A stretch of DNA of 64,000 bases from Paguma larvata. Its lineage: Eukaryota > Chordata > Mammalia > Carnivora > Viverridae. The notes below the pieces were generated by a model. That model searched no databases. It was given only the letters and a program-made list of their open reading frames with translations, and was not told the DNA's origin. The position numbers were made by a program, and so were the translations under genes. This document shows positions 47,223 to 58,544 of this stretch, piece after piece (positions within the stretch are counted from its first letter, which is position 1; the number at the start of each line of letters is the position of its first letter). The DNA is taken from NCBI GenBank assembly GCA_030068075.1, contig CM057832.1, forward strand, positions 81,838,002-81,902,001, written 5' to 3'.

Positions 47223-47880
47223 GAGCTGGTCTCTAGGGCCAGTGACACTTTTTTGGAGGAGGTGACATTTAGTCCTAGTCCTGAAAACTACTAACAAGTT
47301 ATTCAGAAGGCAAGGTGGAAAATGTCTCCTGGTAAAGGCTGTGTCAGATTATGGGGTAGACCAGCTGGATAACCCTTCATGCCACCAAAGTACAGGAGGA
47401 CGATAGCATTGCCAGCGTCTCCTCTCTGAGGTTTCTCCATGGGCTTCTTACCTTCCTGAAGCTGAGGGGATTGTTGGGTGTGCAAGAAAACCAAATCTTC
47501 ACTGGTTTGTTTCTCTTGAGTGTCCTTAGTGTGCACTATTGTAAGTATAGCTGTATCTGAAATTGGTGGCAGCCGTGGTTATCTGAAGCCCCAAAACCAC
47601 AGCAGCGGGTGCAGAAAAAAGTGACAGTCTTTGTGATATAAATGTAAAACACTTTTAAGGTACTGTCCCATCCCCTAGAAAATTGCATTGTTTCAGAATT
47701 GACAAAGAAGAAAGAGACAAAAGAGTAGAGAATTACTGAAAATCATCCATTTTTTCCCCAAAATATTGATTATGTTTCTGCACGAAGTAACATTTATATT
47801 AAATGCATTTGTGTGAACAGTTTTTACTACTAGAAAATTAGGTTCACTGCATTCTCACTAGATACATACTGAACAAATAT

Positions 47881-47942
47881 TTCATAGATACGGAAATGTA
47901 AAAATAATGCAGAATCATTGAAATACAGTTGCTCAGTGATCT
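47881..47942 (+). repeat. 62-bp duplicate flanked by 11-bp direct repeats
   Basis: Copy of 47,161-47,222. AACAAATATTT lies on both sides (47,872-47,882 and 47,944-47,954), so this copy looks inserted and the upstream one looks like the donor. There is no poly-A tail. Confidence 0.85.
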
Positions 47943-47989
47943 AAACAAATATTTAAAGGCCCTCTGTTTGAAGGCACCCCAGATGATTG

Positions 47990-48330
47990 CTCTTGCCGGG
48001 AATGTATGTATTCATAGCTGGTGCTGGCCAACAAGAAGCTTGGCAAGTTCAGGGAACCACGCGAGGGGCAGTGTAGGTAGGACATTGGGTTAGGATGAAG
48101 GGAAGGGTACAGGGAGCCAGGCAGAAGGCTGGTCCAGGGTCATGGCATGTAAATTCTCTATTAAGGATTTCAGTCTTCATCCCAAGAGAATTTGGGAGTT
48201 GTTAAAGATTTTTAAGCTATGAAATGACATGATCATATTTGCATTTTCACTCTGGCAAATGGATGGTTGGGAGTGAGTGGTTTTCTCTCTGGGCAAGGTG
48301 GAGTTCTTCATTCTTGCAGCAGTCTAGATT
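47990..48330 (-). mobile_element. L2-like fragment, antisense
   Basis: GGTCATGGCATGTAAATTCTC, GGATTTCAGTCTTCATCCCAAG, TATGAAATGACATGATCATATTTGCATTTTCACTCTGG follow the order of the antisense L2 near 2.1-2.25 kb, in another diverged copy. Confidence 0.55.
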
Positions 48331-48980
48331 TCAGACATCGGCAAACATGCTTTCAGGCATTCCCTCAAAAGGAGTATGTGAATTATTAATCATCTGCCAC
48401 AACATCTGGGAATTTTACAGAGCCGAAATTAACAATGAAACTACAGTAACAATAACCACTAAGCAGTCTCTTAAAGAGAAACTTCAGTGATTTTATTTTT
48501 TTATTTCTTATTTTTGTTTTGAAAAAGTGAATTAAATAATAAATGGATGAACAGAATCAGGATTTGGGATCCAAAGAATTTCCCGTGACACTTTCCTGTG
48601 TAATAGGGAGAGAAGAGATTCCGCTCACTAGATCCTAGGCATAATCCTCTTGGCAACACATGGTAAGCTGAGTCTCAGTCTGTGGAAAAAAAAATGCATG
48701 CAATGACACCAAAGCATTCAATCATTAATGGCAGTTTTGGTTTAGTTGTTGGTACCTGCTTCCTTTTTTGGTGAATGATCAAATTCATTTCAAGAATAGT
48801 CTTTGAGAGCTGTTGACAAAAGAGGGTTTTGGCTCCCCGGTCATTCCTCTTCAGAACATTTGAGCTAGACACTCTGCTCATTATATGTTTTAATTCATAT
48901 AAAGACTTTCTGGGGTAAGCATATGAATCTCATTTTATATCCTTTGCTTGATTCTTCGAGTGAAATGAGAATAATTTTAA
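48331..48980. other. Unannotated DNA
   Basis: T-rich with no recognised element. Confidence 0.35.
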
Positions 48981-48984
48981 TAAC

Positions 48985-49224
48985 GATGATGAAAACCAAT
49001 GCTAACACAGTCTGCTTACTATGAGCCAGGAACTCATTTCATATCATAACAGCCACAAGAGGAGGCACTATTAGGACCCTATTTTTACAGATTGGGAAAC
49101 CAACGCACAGAGAGTTTAAGTAACTTGCCCACGGCCACACAGCCTTAGGGAGTGGAAAAGCTGGAACTTGGGCACAGGGAGCCTCGCTTCAGAGTCTGTG
49201 TGCTTAACCACTCTATCTGGCACC
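48985..49224 (-). mobile_element. MIR, antisense, nearly full length
   Basis: GAGCCAGGAACTCATTTCATATC, TTTTTACAGATTGGGAAACCAACGCACAGAGAG, AAGTAACTTGCCCACGGCCACACAGCC and GTGTGCTTAACCACTCTATCTGG are the reversed MIR in full order. Confidence 0.87.
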
Positions 49225-49248
49225 TCTTTAAAATTAATGCTGTTTGAA

Positions 49249-49411
49249 TTCAGCTTCAGCTCAGGTCATGATTCACGGTTTGTGAGTTCGAATCCCACAT
49301 CAGGCTGGCTGCTGTCGCACAGTTGGGATCCTGCTTCGGATGTCTGCCGCCTCTCTCTGTCCCTCCCCGCTCACCTCTCCCCCTCAAAAATAAATAAAAC
49401 ATTTTTTAAAG
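49249..49411 (+). mobile_element. 5'-truncated CanSINE, sense, 23-bp duplication
   Basis: Starts inside the element (CAGCTTCAGCTCAGGTCATG) and lacks the CACCTGGGTGGCTCAG head. The body and CTCAAAAATAAATAAAAC tail are present. A duplication beginning CTTTAAAATTAATGCT flanks it at 49,226-49,248 and 49,412-49,434 (22 of 23 identical), so the truncation occurred at insertion. Confidence 0.95.
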
Positions 49412-49434
49412 CTTTAAAATTAATGCTTTTTGAA

Positions 49435-51015
49435 AAGTTGGTTCATGATATATCATATATTTATACACATATAAAAAAACATTTTCATAAACCCCTTTAA
49501 CCACAGCACCCCGACGTAAAGCTAGGGAAGAGTTTTGAAACTGAATCTCACTTCGTGGCGCAAGATGAGTAAAGTTTAAAAGCAAGCAGATGTTTGCAAA
49601 GCATATAAAACTTAAAATTGCTCTGCACTCGATGCTATTTGGAATGCAGGCATAATTCTTTTCAAATATGATTTTATCTAAATGGTGTCCCTTAAAACTT
49701 CATTTTAACACCCAAACGATCCCCAGCTGTTCGGGTAGATTGGCCCCTGCTGAGTGTGTTTCCCAACACTTCCCATATTCCACCATAAATATTCATGATG
49801 CAGTACTCCTGCTACCCAAAGGGGGGCCAGGGTTCATTTTTATGAACTCCTCTCAACTGGGATTAGCGTCTTTCACCTATTACCCGACTCCTGAATTATG
49901 GTTTTGTTCTGCCGGGGTCTCCATTTTCCCTCTTTTTTACGGACACCTGAGAAGTCTGAAGAGAACGGTCAAGTGTGAAAGAAAACTTCTAATCCCAGGA
50001 AGTTGGCCCAGGGAGTATACAAAATCAATTTTTAAAATACAATATCTTATTCAAACTTTACACCCAGGCCGGTGTGAAACCGCTGTTTTCTTATGCTGCC
50101 AGGTTTCCTAGGCAACAGCCGGGGCCCCTGGGAGAGGTTGGTGTGTGGAATTTGAGGGCCAGGGGGTGGGATGATAAAGGAGCTCAATAGAGGGGATGCT
50201 CTTTCCACAGATAACACATGCTTGGGCTACGAAAGTGATGATTTTTTCCATATGATTTATGTTTGACTGTGTTTAAATCCCAGAAAATGCTAGGAATAAA
50301 TCTGCCTTTTTGTAGATTGAGAGGTGGCAATTTTCACACCTGTGCAGCACGCGCTCTCTCTCTCTCTCATTTTTTTGTGAGTTATTTAGATCTACCATTT
50401 GCATCTGTCATATTTATGACGTACCCTTATGTACACAGAGATGTTCTTGACCACACCCCGGCCAGAGTCAGGAAACCACGACAACTTGCCTGATCTGTAG
50501 GAAGAACGCCTCTCTTAGGTGTTAGACTCAAGACTTAACACTAACCAGGAAGATATACTTTGACACAATATTTAACTTCTCGAAATGTCTATTTTTCCAT
50601 TTGTTCAATAGGGGAAACATCAGTCACAAAGGCTTTTTGTGAAGCCTAAATAAGGCATGTAGATGGAGTACTTGGCACGGACTTAAAAGAGGTGTGTGCG
50701 TTCCCTCACCTCCTCCTCCATGTGATACCCACCACTTTAGTGTCACAGGAAGAAATGAGTACTCGGAGGCCATTGGTGGCCCTGGGCACCCTGGGGTGCA
50801 GTGGCTACTTCACATATTTCATGGATTTGCCACATCACACAATGGTAAGAGGTCAGCCTCTGAACATTTTAGAAATGCCATCCATTTCTATGAAGGTTTC
50901 TGCCTTAATATGTATGAGAGACGGACAGAATTAACTGCATTGCCTGGGTTGATTACAGAAAAGAGTAGGCAGTATCATCACCTGATCTTTCTGTAAATGT
51001 AATTTTTATCCCTCT
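49435..51015. other. Unique DNA, candidate conserved block at 49.56-50.13 kb
   Basis: It contains a 147-codon open frame (49,668-50,111) and CCATAAATATTCATGATGCAG near 49,780. A MIR-like patch lies at about 50,555-50,690 (TTAACTTCTCGAAATG...GTACTTGGCACGGA). No exon recognised. Confidence 0.4.
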
Positions 51016-51086
51016 GAAACCCATTGGACGAGTTACTTTGAAACCCATTGGATGAGTTACTTTGAAACCCATTGGACGAGTTACTT
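51016..51086 (+). repeat. Three-unit minisatellite, 24-bp period
   Basis: Units start GAAACCCATTGGACGAG at 51,016, 51,040 and 51,064. The middle unit has one change (GATGAG for GACGAG) and the last lacks one T. Confidence 0.95.
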
Positions 51087-51269
51087 GAAAGGCCACCCCT
51101 TTCAACCCTGCCAAGCCTCTGCTGCACAAGAGAAGATGCTGGAAGAACAATTATTCATCAACAAGGATAGAATGTTGAGTTTCTGCAAATGAAACACCTA
51201 AACAGGCCCTTGCTAACACCCTCACTGCTTGGGTCAGAAGAAGGGGCTAGAGCAAGTCAATGGCCCAAA

Positions 51270-51490
51270 AATTTGGAGGTAGTACATTAGACCCATTAAG
51301 GTGTGAGGTCTGCAGTCAGACTTGGGGGTTTGAATCCTCTCTATGTTGTGACTAGCACTGTGATGCTGGGCAAATCTCTCAACCCTTCTAAGCCTGAGTT
51401 TCTTAAAGCAATAGTGCCTGTTTCATATGGTTGTGGGGATTAAGTGAGATGGCCCATGTAAAACATTCGGCACACTAAACACTGTGTTAG
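51270..51490 (+). mobile_element. MIR SINE, sense
   Basis: GAGGTCTGCAGTCAGACTTGGGGGTTTGAATCC, CACTGTGATGCTGGGCAAATCTCTCAACC, CTGAGTTTCTTAAAGC, GGTTGTGGGGATTAAGTGAG are in MIR order. Nearly complete. Confidence 0.87.
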
Positions 51491-52766
51491 CACAATGTGC
51501 TCCATTTATATTAGTTTAAAAATTAGTTTTGAAAGAACTGTCTGAGAGCAAACATTAGGTTCCATCCCATATGCTTAAACCTGGATACTTAAAATTGACC
51601 ATGCTGGCAGGGCCTTGGGCAGAAATGCAACAAAGGTATTGAATGTCCCCGATTATAGAGTATGTTTTTTAACAAAACTGAAGGCTACTTTATATTTCTG
51701 CTCCTATTTTAAGGGACAGTACGTAGTGGGTTGCTCTGCATGGGGAGGTGAATAATGTGTGCATTTGGAAGGTACCGTGCTTTCCAAGGTGCGCATGTGG
51801 AAACATCATTTTTTGATATGAAATAGCAGTTCCTATATGCAGAGCCTGGTGTCACTTGCGATTCCATTTCTTAAATATAACTGTCACCCACCATGCAGAG
51901 ATGTCTGCTGTTTCACTCTCAGGCATCTTCGGGCTTGCCCTATTACTTTTAAGCTGTGGTTCACTGTGCATTTGGAGCATTTCTTTAGCTTTTTCTACTT
52001 CTTGTTGCATCATGTTAGTCCGTCTTGGGCGGTCTCATGGCCTCCTTTCTCATTGAGGAATTCAGCTCAGCGGGGTTAGTGATGAATAATGTCCATTATT
52101 TAAATGCATTCCACTACCTTACTGTTGTTAATCTTTTTGCATCAGTTAAAATTAATTTAACTGAGTGGTAATGATAAAATTGTTCAATAAATTAGAGATA
52201 ACACTGTAGAGCTTCTCACGTGACAAACCTGGCCAAGTAGGATCAGAGGCTGATAGATGGAAACGTCATCCTCACCTTCCTTCCAGGTACTCACTTTTTT
52301 CTGTTTATCCCATTACATACACATATTAAAGAGTATTATTTGGATAGGAAGCACAAATGTGGGGTGAAGAGCCTTATGCAACCATGGATATGGTGGTGTC
52401 TGTTACCCACTGACCCCTTGGACTGCGTTTGAGGTCCTTTTGATAGACAGTGAGGGACAAGTGCACTGCATTCATGGGAAACTCTTGAATGCAGGTTGGA
52501 CTTTCAGGCTTCAGGTCAGAAGGTGGAGCACAGCATGGTGAGAGAGGCCAGTCCCCCAGACTCTCCTCAGAATCTAGCTAGCACTGACTGGTGGGAAAAT
52601 TGGCAGCTCATTGACTACTTCAAGGCTTATTGCTCAACATGGCAACCATCAACATAAAATTGGGGTGGTTCCTTAAAGCAGCTTCACTTGACATTGATAG
52701 CTTCAGTGGAAATAGAGGAAACTTTGGAGGCCAATAGTGATTGTAGCTGACAAAATGATTTCCTTA
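51491..52766. other. Unique DNA with an AT-rich candidate conserved block
   Basis: No repeat recognised. 52,080-52,205 is AT-rich but not low complexity, with several TTAAT/ATTTAAAT-type homeodomain-like words. Confidence 0.4.
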
Positions 52767-52983
52767 AAATTTTTTTTATTTAATGTTTATTTTATTTTTG
52801 AGAGAGAGAGACAGAACACAAACTGGGGACGGGCTGAGAGAGAGGGAGAACCAGAATCCAAAGCAGGCTCCAGGCTCCGAGCTGTCAGCACAGAGCCTGA
52901 TATGGGGCCTGAACTCACAAACCTAGAGATCATGACCTGAGCCGAAGTCAGTTGCTTAACTGACTGAGCCACCCAGGTACCCC
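52767..52983 (-). mobile_element. CanSINE, antisense
   Basis: TTAATGTTTATTTTATTTTTGAGAG, CAAAGCAGGCTCCAGGCTC and CTGACTGAGCCACCCAGGTACCCCC. Full length. Confidence 0.96.
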
Positions 52984-53327
52984 CAAAACGGTTCATTTTG
53001 AGGACTCTAGAAAATACTGGGAGAAAATTCAGGGAGGTCTCAGTTCTTAACTGAAATATCTAAGTGGTTGGGAATAGAGGCTATTAAGATTACTGTATTT
53101 TGGGTTTTAAAATTCAATATGATTTTAATTTTTAGAAGAAAATATAGTTTGAATCAGGGGAATATATTGATATAACTGCTTTTGGAGTCTTCTCTTATGC
53201 TGAAAAGGAAGAAGATTCTGGGGTATATGTACAGAGTTAGTAGCCCACAAGGAATTTTTAACTGCATCATTCATAAGTAGTTATTACAACAAAATAGTTG
53301 GAGCAAAACAGGCACAGCTTTCTAGAT

Positions 53328-53442
53328 TATGTTATTTATGTATGTAATTTTATTTTTAAATTATGTATTTAATTTAATTTTAAATTTATTTTAAATTTAA
53401 TTTTATTTTATGTATTTAATTTTATTTTATTTCAAATAATGG
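53328..53442. repeat. AT-rich low-complexity tract (ATTTTA/ATTTAA words)
   Basis: Repeating TTTTATTTT, TTAAATT and TGTATTTAAT words with almost no G or C. Confidence 0.85.
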
Positions 53443-54551
53443 TGAATCTCAACAATGATGGTAAAATATGGTGCATGATCTGAAATAATACTGTTCCATG
53501 CTGAAATGTGTTGACTTTTAAAACAGCCATCTGATTTAAAGAACTTTCCTGATATGTTTCCACTTAAAATGTGCACTTGTTGTGAAGATAAAATGAAAGA
53601 CTGTATAAAAAATGTCTAGCACAGTAGTTTCAGAGTAATTGGTAAACCACTATCTTTATAAGCTATAAACAGTTTTACTTAATACATCTATAAAGGCACA
53701 GTTTCAGCTGTGGACATTCTGTTTTTAATTTGGAGCCTTTTATAAGATTTGGGTAACAGTGTCTGGGTGTCAAGGAAACTATGAATACATAAGTTAGAAA
53801 TGAACCGTGTGAATTTGGCAGCCATGTTTTGGAGTGCCTGTGTGCCCTGAGACCCTTTCTCTGGAAACCACTCACACACACAACTTCTCTCTCAGAAGCC
53901 TGGGAAGCCATGCTATTTCATAACCCATTTCCTCAATTACAGAAGATTGGATGAGAAATGGTCATGTGACCTAAGATGATCCAATCATACTGTTCCCCAA
54001 GGGTTTGAAATCAGGGTAATGAGAAAGATTAAATGTTTTAGCTTGGTTTTCCCCAAAATTCCAGGTAAGGATTTAAGTGCATAAGTTTATTTGAGAGGAC
54101 ATCCAGGAGACATCTGTGGGGGAGTGGGAAGGTAAATATGCCAACCCAAAGTAATTCATCAAGTGAGTGGCCACTTGGAAACTGCAGTTTAACCCAGTTA
54201 AAGAATTTTGTGTAGAATGTGTATCTGAGTTATCCCATCCTGTGGGTTGAAGGAGCTAAGATACTCATCCCCAACTGGGGTTGCCTGGTTAAGGGCTGCT
54301 CCCAGCAGGTGCTAATTCACAAGCATTCCCTGTGTGCAGAGCACACCCAAGCAGCTAGAGAGACTTTGGGATCAAGAGTTGCAGGTATTGGCAGTGAATT
54401 GGACTAGCACATATATAAGTCTTCAGGGTTAGGGGGATATGAGAAGGTCACTGGCAGAGTCTGATTACTGAGTCATTTTGCTGTCAGTAGATGCGTCATT
54501 TTAACAGAGGGGCTGAGGGCAAAATTCTAGACCTTGTGGCAGCCAATGAAT
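53443..54551. other. Unannotated DNA
   Basis: A MIR-tail-like patch (GTGAAGATAAAATGAAAG...GTCTAGCACAGTAG, 53,581-53,628) and otherwise nothing recognised. Confidence 0.35.
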
Positions 54552-54565
54552 AAGAAAGCTGTTCT

Positions 54566-54776
54566 GGGCACCTGGGTGGCTCAGTTGGTTAAGCGTCCAG
54601 GTTCAGTTCTATTCATGATTTTGTGGTCCGTAAGTTCAAGCCCCACACTGGGCTCTGTGCTGACAGCTCAGAGCCTGGACCTTGCTTCAGATTCTGTGTC
54701 TCCCCAGTCTCTCTCTGCCCCTCCCCTGTTCATGCCCTGTCTCTCAAAAATAAATAAATGTTAAAAAAAATAAAAA
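54566..54776 (+). mobile_element. CanSINE, sense, sharing a target site with the adjacent L1
   Basis: GGGCACCTGGGTGGCTCAG head to CTCAAAAATAAATAAATG tail. AAGAAAGCTGTTCT (54,552-54,565) and AAGAAAGCTTTTCT (54,777-54,790) flank it. The right copy is also the left flank of the L1. Confidence 0.97.
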
Positions 54777-54790
54777 AAGAAAGCTTTTCT

Positions 54791-56708
54791 TTATTTTTTA
54801 TTAATAATTTATTTTTTAATTTATATCCAAGTTAGCATATGGTGCAACCATGATTTCAGGAGTAGATTCCTTAATGCCCCTTACCCATTTAGCCCATCCT
54901 TTCACCCACAACCCCTCCAGCAACCCTCTGTTTGTTCTCTGTATTTAAGAGTCTCTTATGTTCTGTCCCCCTCCCTGTTTTTATATTATTTTTGCTTCCC
55001 TTCCCTTACTATCATCTGTTTTGTATCTTAAGTTCCTCATATGAGTGAAGTCATAAATTTGTCTTTCTCTGACTAATTCGCTTAGCATAATACCCTTTAG
55101 TTTCATCCACATAGTTGCAAATGGCAAGATTTCATTCTTTTTGATGCCAAGTAATACTCCATTGTATATTTATACCACATCTTTTTAATCCATTCATCTA
55201 TTGATGGGTTTTTGGGTTCTTTCCATACTTTGACTGTTGTTGATACCATTGCTATAAACACTGGGGGTGCATGTGCCCCTTCAAAACAGCTTACCTGTAT
55301 CCCTCAGATAAATACTTAGTAGTACAATTGGGTAGTAATTGCTGGGTGGTAGGGTAGTTCTATTTTTGTTTTTTTGAGAAATCTCCATACTGTTTCCCAG
55401 AGTGGCTGCACCCGTTTGCATTCCCACCGGCAGTGCAAAAGGGATCCTCTTTCTCCACATCCTCACCTCCATCTGTTGTTGCCTCAGTTGTTAATGTTAG
55501 CCATTCTGACAGTTGCGAGGTGGTATCTCATTGTGGTTTTGTTTTGTATTTCCCTGATTATGAGGTTTTTGCCTGCTTTCTCCTGTAGGATTTTGATGAT
55601 TTCCTGTCTTATGTTTAGGTATTTCAACCATTTTGACTATATTTTTGTGTATGGTGTAAGAAAGTGGTCCAGGTTCATTTTTCTGTCTGTCACTGTCCAA
55701 TTTTCCCAGCATCATTTGCTTAAGAGACTGTCTTTATTCCACTGGATATTCTTTCCTGCTTAAAGATTAGTTGACCATACATTTGTGGGTCCATTTCTGG
55801 GTTCTCTATTCTGTTCTACTGATCTGATTGTCTGTTCTTGTGCCAGTACCATACTGTCTTGATGATTACAGCTTTGTGATACATCTTGAAGTCTGGGATT
55901 GCGATGCCTCCCGTTTTGGTTTTCTTTTTCAAGATTGCTTTGGCTCTTTGGGGTCTTTTCTGGTTCCATACAAATTTTAAGATTGTTTGTTCTAGCTCTG
56001 TAAGAATGATGGTGTTATTTTGATAGGGATTGCACTGAATATGTAGATTGCTTTGGGTATTACTGACATTTAACAATATTTGTTCTTCCTATCCAGGAGC
56101 ATGGGATATTTTTCCTTTTTTGTGTGTGTCTTCTTCAATTTCTTTCATAAGCTTTCTATAGTTTTCAGTGTATAGATTTTTCATTTCTTTAGTTATGTTT
56201 ATTCCTAGATATTTTATGGTTTTTGGTGCAGTCATAAATGAGATTGATTCCCCAATTTCTGTTTCTGTTGCTTCATTATCAGTGTATATCGGTGTGTAGG
56301 AAGGCAATCAGTTTCTGTGCATTCATTTTATATCTTGCGACTTTGCTGAATTCATGGATCAGTTCTAGCAGATTTTCGGTGGAGTCTTTTGGGTTTTCCA
56401 TATAGAGTATCATGTTATCTGTGAAAAGTGATCAGCCTCCTGGCCGATTCGGATGACTTTTATTTCTTTGTGTTGCCCGATTGCTGAGGCTAAGGCTTCC
56501 AACACTGTGTTGAATAACAGTGGCAAGAGTCAACATCCCTGTCTTGTTCCTGACCTTAGGGAGAAAGCTCTCAGGTTTTCTCTATTGAGGATGATATTAG
56601 TGTTGGGTCTTTCATATCTGTCTTTTATGATGTTGAGGTATGATCCTTCTATCACTTCTTTCTTGAGGGTTTTTTATCAAGAAAGCATGCTGTATTTTGT
56701 CAAATGCC
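54791..56708 (-). mobile_element. 5'-truncated LINE-1, antisense
   Basis: The left end is the L1 3' untranslated region reversed (AAGTTAGCATATGGTGCAACC, GTAATACTCCATTGTATATTTATACC, GAGTGGCTGCACCCG). From about 55.57 kb rightward it is the C-terminal part of ORF2 on the minus strand, e.g. [19 protein letters not shown] at 55,816-56,076 and KTIKYLGINITKEMKN at 56,089-56,307, in the same frame with a stop between them. An internal deletion joins the 3' region to mid-ORF2 near 55,565. It encodes no working enzyme. The target-site duplication (54,777-54,792 and 56,709-56,724) fixes both ends. Confidence 0.95.
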
Positions 56709-57060
56709 AAGAAAGCTCTTCTTTAAACATAGAGTGAAGAATGTAGTAGCAGGTACAGAGAAAAAAAGAAGGGGCATGTGGTCCCTAAAATATGGTGAAG
56801 GTGAACTTGTATGTAACATTCCAGCTCACATAAGATTTGGCTGTCTTTAATTTTTCTCTTTCTAGATTAAGTAAAAATAACTGGCCCCTAATCCCACTCC
56901 CTTTAATGTTGCTAGCCCAAGTAGCACCCATTCCTAAAATTTGGCGGATTGTATCTTCCAGTAACGGCCTCAGTAGTATTTCAATATCACACACCCTTCA
57001 GAATGTAAATGCTTCCATCAAAAAGCAAATTCTCTTTTCCTTCCCCTTGAGATTATGTGG
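56709..57060. other. Unannotated DNA right of the L1
   Basis: No firm call; it may contain the left part of the following LTR. Confidence 0.3.
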
Positions 57061-57482
57061 GCTTTTGTAGCATCGTCGGTGAATATAATATGGATGCTGC
57101 ATGACTTCTGATATTAAGTCATACGAGATGTGTCTTGCATCATTCTCAGTGTGCTTCTCCTGGAAACCCAGGTACCATGTTAGGAGGAAGCCCTGGTCAT
57201 ATGGGGAGGACCCTTGTAAACCTTCCAACTGATAGTTGCAACTTAAGTCTTACCTGGCAGCCAGCATCAATTTCCAGATGTGTGAATGACTGAGGCTGGA
57301 GATAATCCCAGTCCCCAGGGTTAGGTTGCCCATTCTGAAACCACATGGATCAGAGATGAGCCATCCTTACTGAGCTCCACCCAAACTGCAGATTTGAGGG
57401 CAATCTACATATGTTATCTTTGTTTCAAGTCAGTATGTTTTTGGGTAGTTTGTTACACAGCTCTGGATAACTGGAACATAAG
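57061..57482 (+). mobile_element. MaLR (MLT1-type) LTR, sense, 3' part
   Basis: CCAGGTACCATGTTAGGAGGAAGCCC, GGGGAGGACCCTTG, GATCAGAGATGAGCCATCC and the 3' end GGGTAGTTTGTTACACAGCTCTGGATAACTGGAACA are the ordered blocks of a sense MLT1-type LTR. Confidence 0.75.
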
Positions 57483-57870
57483 GTAACCTTTATGTCTTTC
57501 TAATAGTTCAGGGTAGTATAAATGCATAGTTAGGCAGTCACCCATTTATTGACAATTAAAACTGATTTTTCTTCTCCCACCCTGTCAGCAGTACTGGAGT
57601 CCTTCCTGAGGAATTTGTTCTGAGTCTCACTCGTTGTTGGCACCAAACCCAGATGAGCCAGCTCTTCCCCACAACTCAGTCTGTCCCATTAATTAATTAC
57701 CACAATGCTCTCAACCCTGTAGGACTCAAGAAGCCTTGGAGCTTTTTATTTTTTTAATTTTTTATTGTAGCTGCCAGTCAGTATGCCTAGATGTTGTCTG
57801 CAACTGTGATTTTCATGCATTGTCTCACTGAGTTTTTGTCAAAGTCCTGGGATGTATATATTGTAGATAT
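57483..57870. other. Unannotated DNA
   Basis: AT-rich with nothing recognised. Confidence 0.35.
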
Positions 57871-57990
57871 CACTTATAAGCAACTGGTGATTGAAGAAGT
57901 TTAAATGACTTGCTCAGGATTATTCAGTGAATGTCAGATTTAGGACTTGAATGCAAGTCTGTGTGACCCCACACCTGCATTCTTTCCTCT
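57871..57990 (-). mobile_element. MIR fragment, antisense
   Basis: GAAGAAGTTTAAATGACTTGCTCAGGATTATTCAGTGAATG...GACTTGAATGCAAGTCTGTGTGACC is a reversed MIR core. Confidence 0.72.
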
Positions 57991-58196
57991 CTGCTTACTC
58001 TCTCCTGACCTTGAGGTCAGTGAAGGACCTGAGCTTCACAGTTTTTTTTTTTTTTTAATCTCATTTTAGCCATATTGGTACTATGCAGGTTTTGTGAGTT
58101 GACATGGTAACATAACCAACCTTTGTGCCACTGGTTTGTGCAAAATTACTTTCTGAGGTTAAAAATTTTTTTTAACATCATCAATTGGGGTGCTCT

Positions 58197-58395
58197 GCTT
58201 ATATATGGTTGTGTATGTATGTATATACCTATATATATATACACATATGTATGTATACACACATATACATATAATTATGTATATATAATATATATTATAT
58301 ACAAGTATATATTATACAACATATAATATATATTATGTATATAATATAACACATAAAATTAAATAGTAACATTAATATATATCACATGTATTTAT
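58197..58395. repeat. TA-rich low-complexity tract
   Basis: A chain of TATATA, TATGTA, CACATATA words with several self-complementary stretches. A 67-codon open frame over it is an artefact of the repeat. Confidence 0.88.
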
Positions 58396-58544
58396 ATATT
58401 TAAAGAAAGACTTTGAGGTGGAAATTACTAATCTCTGCTACTCTACAAAAAACTAGACACTGCTTTGTTTATGTCTTATAAAAATTCATGCCATTCTTCT
58501 AATCTGTTCAAGAATTACTGATTGATCGTTTGATTGATTGTTTG

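Noticed and set aside
58123..58326. 67-codon open frame rich in Tyr and Ile
   Set aside because: It is a translation of the TA-rich low-complexity tract.
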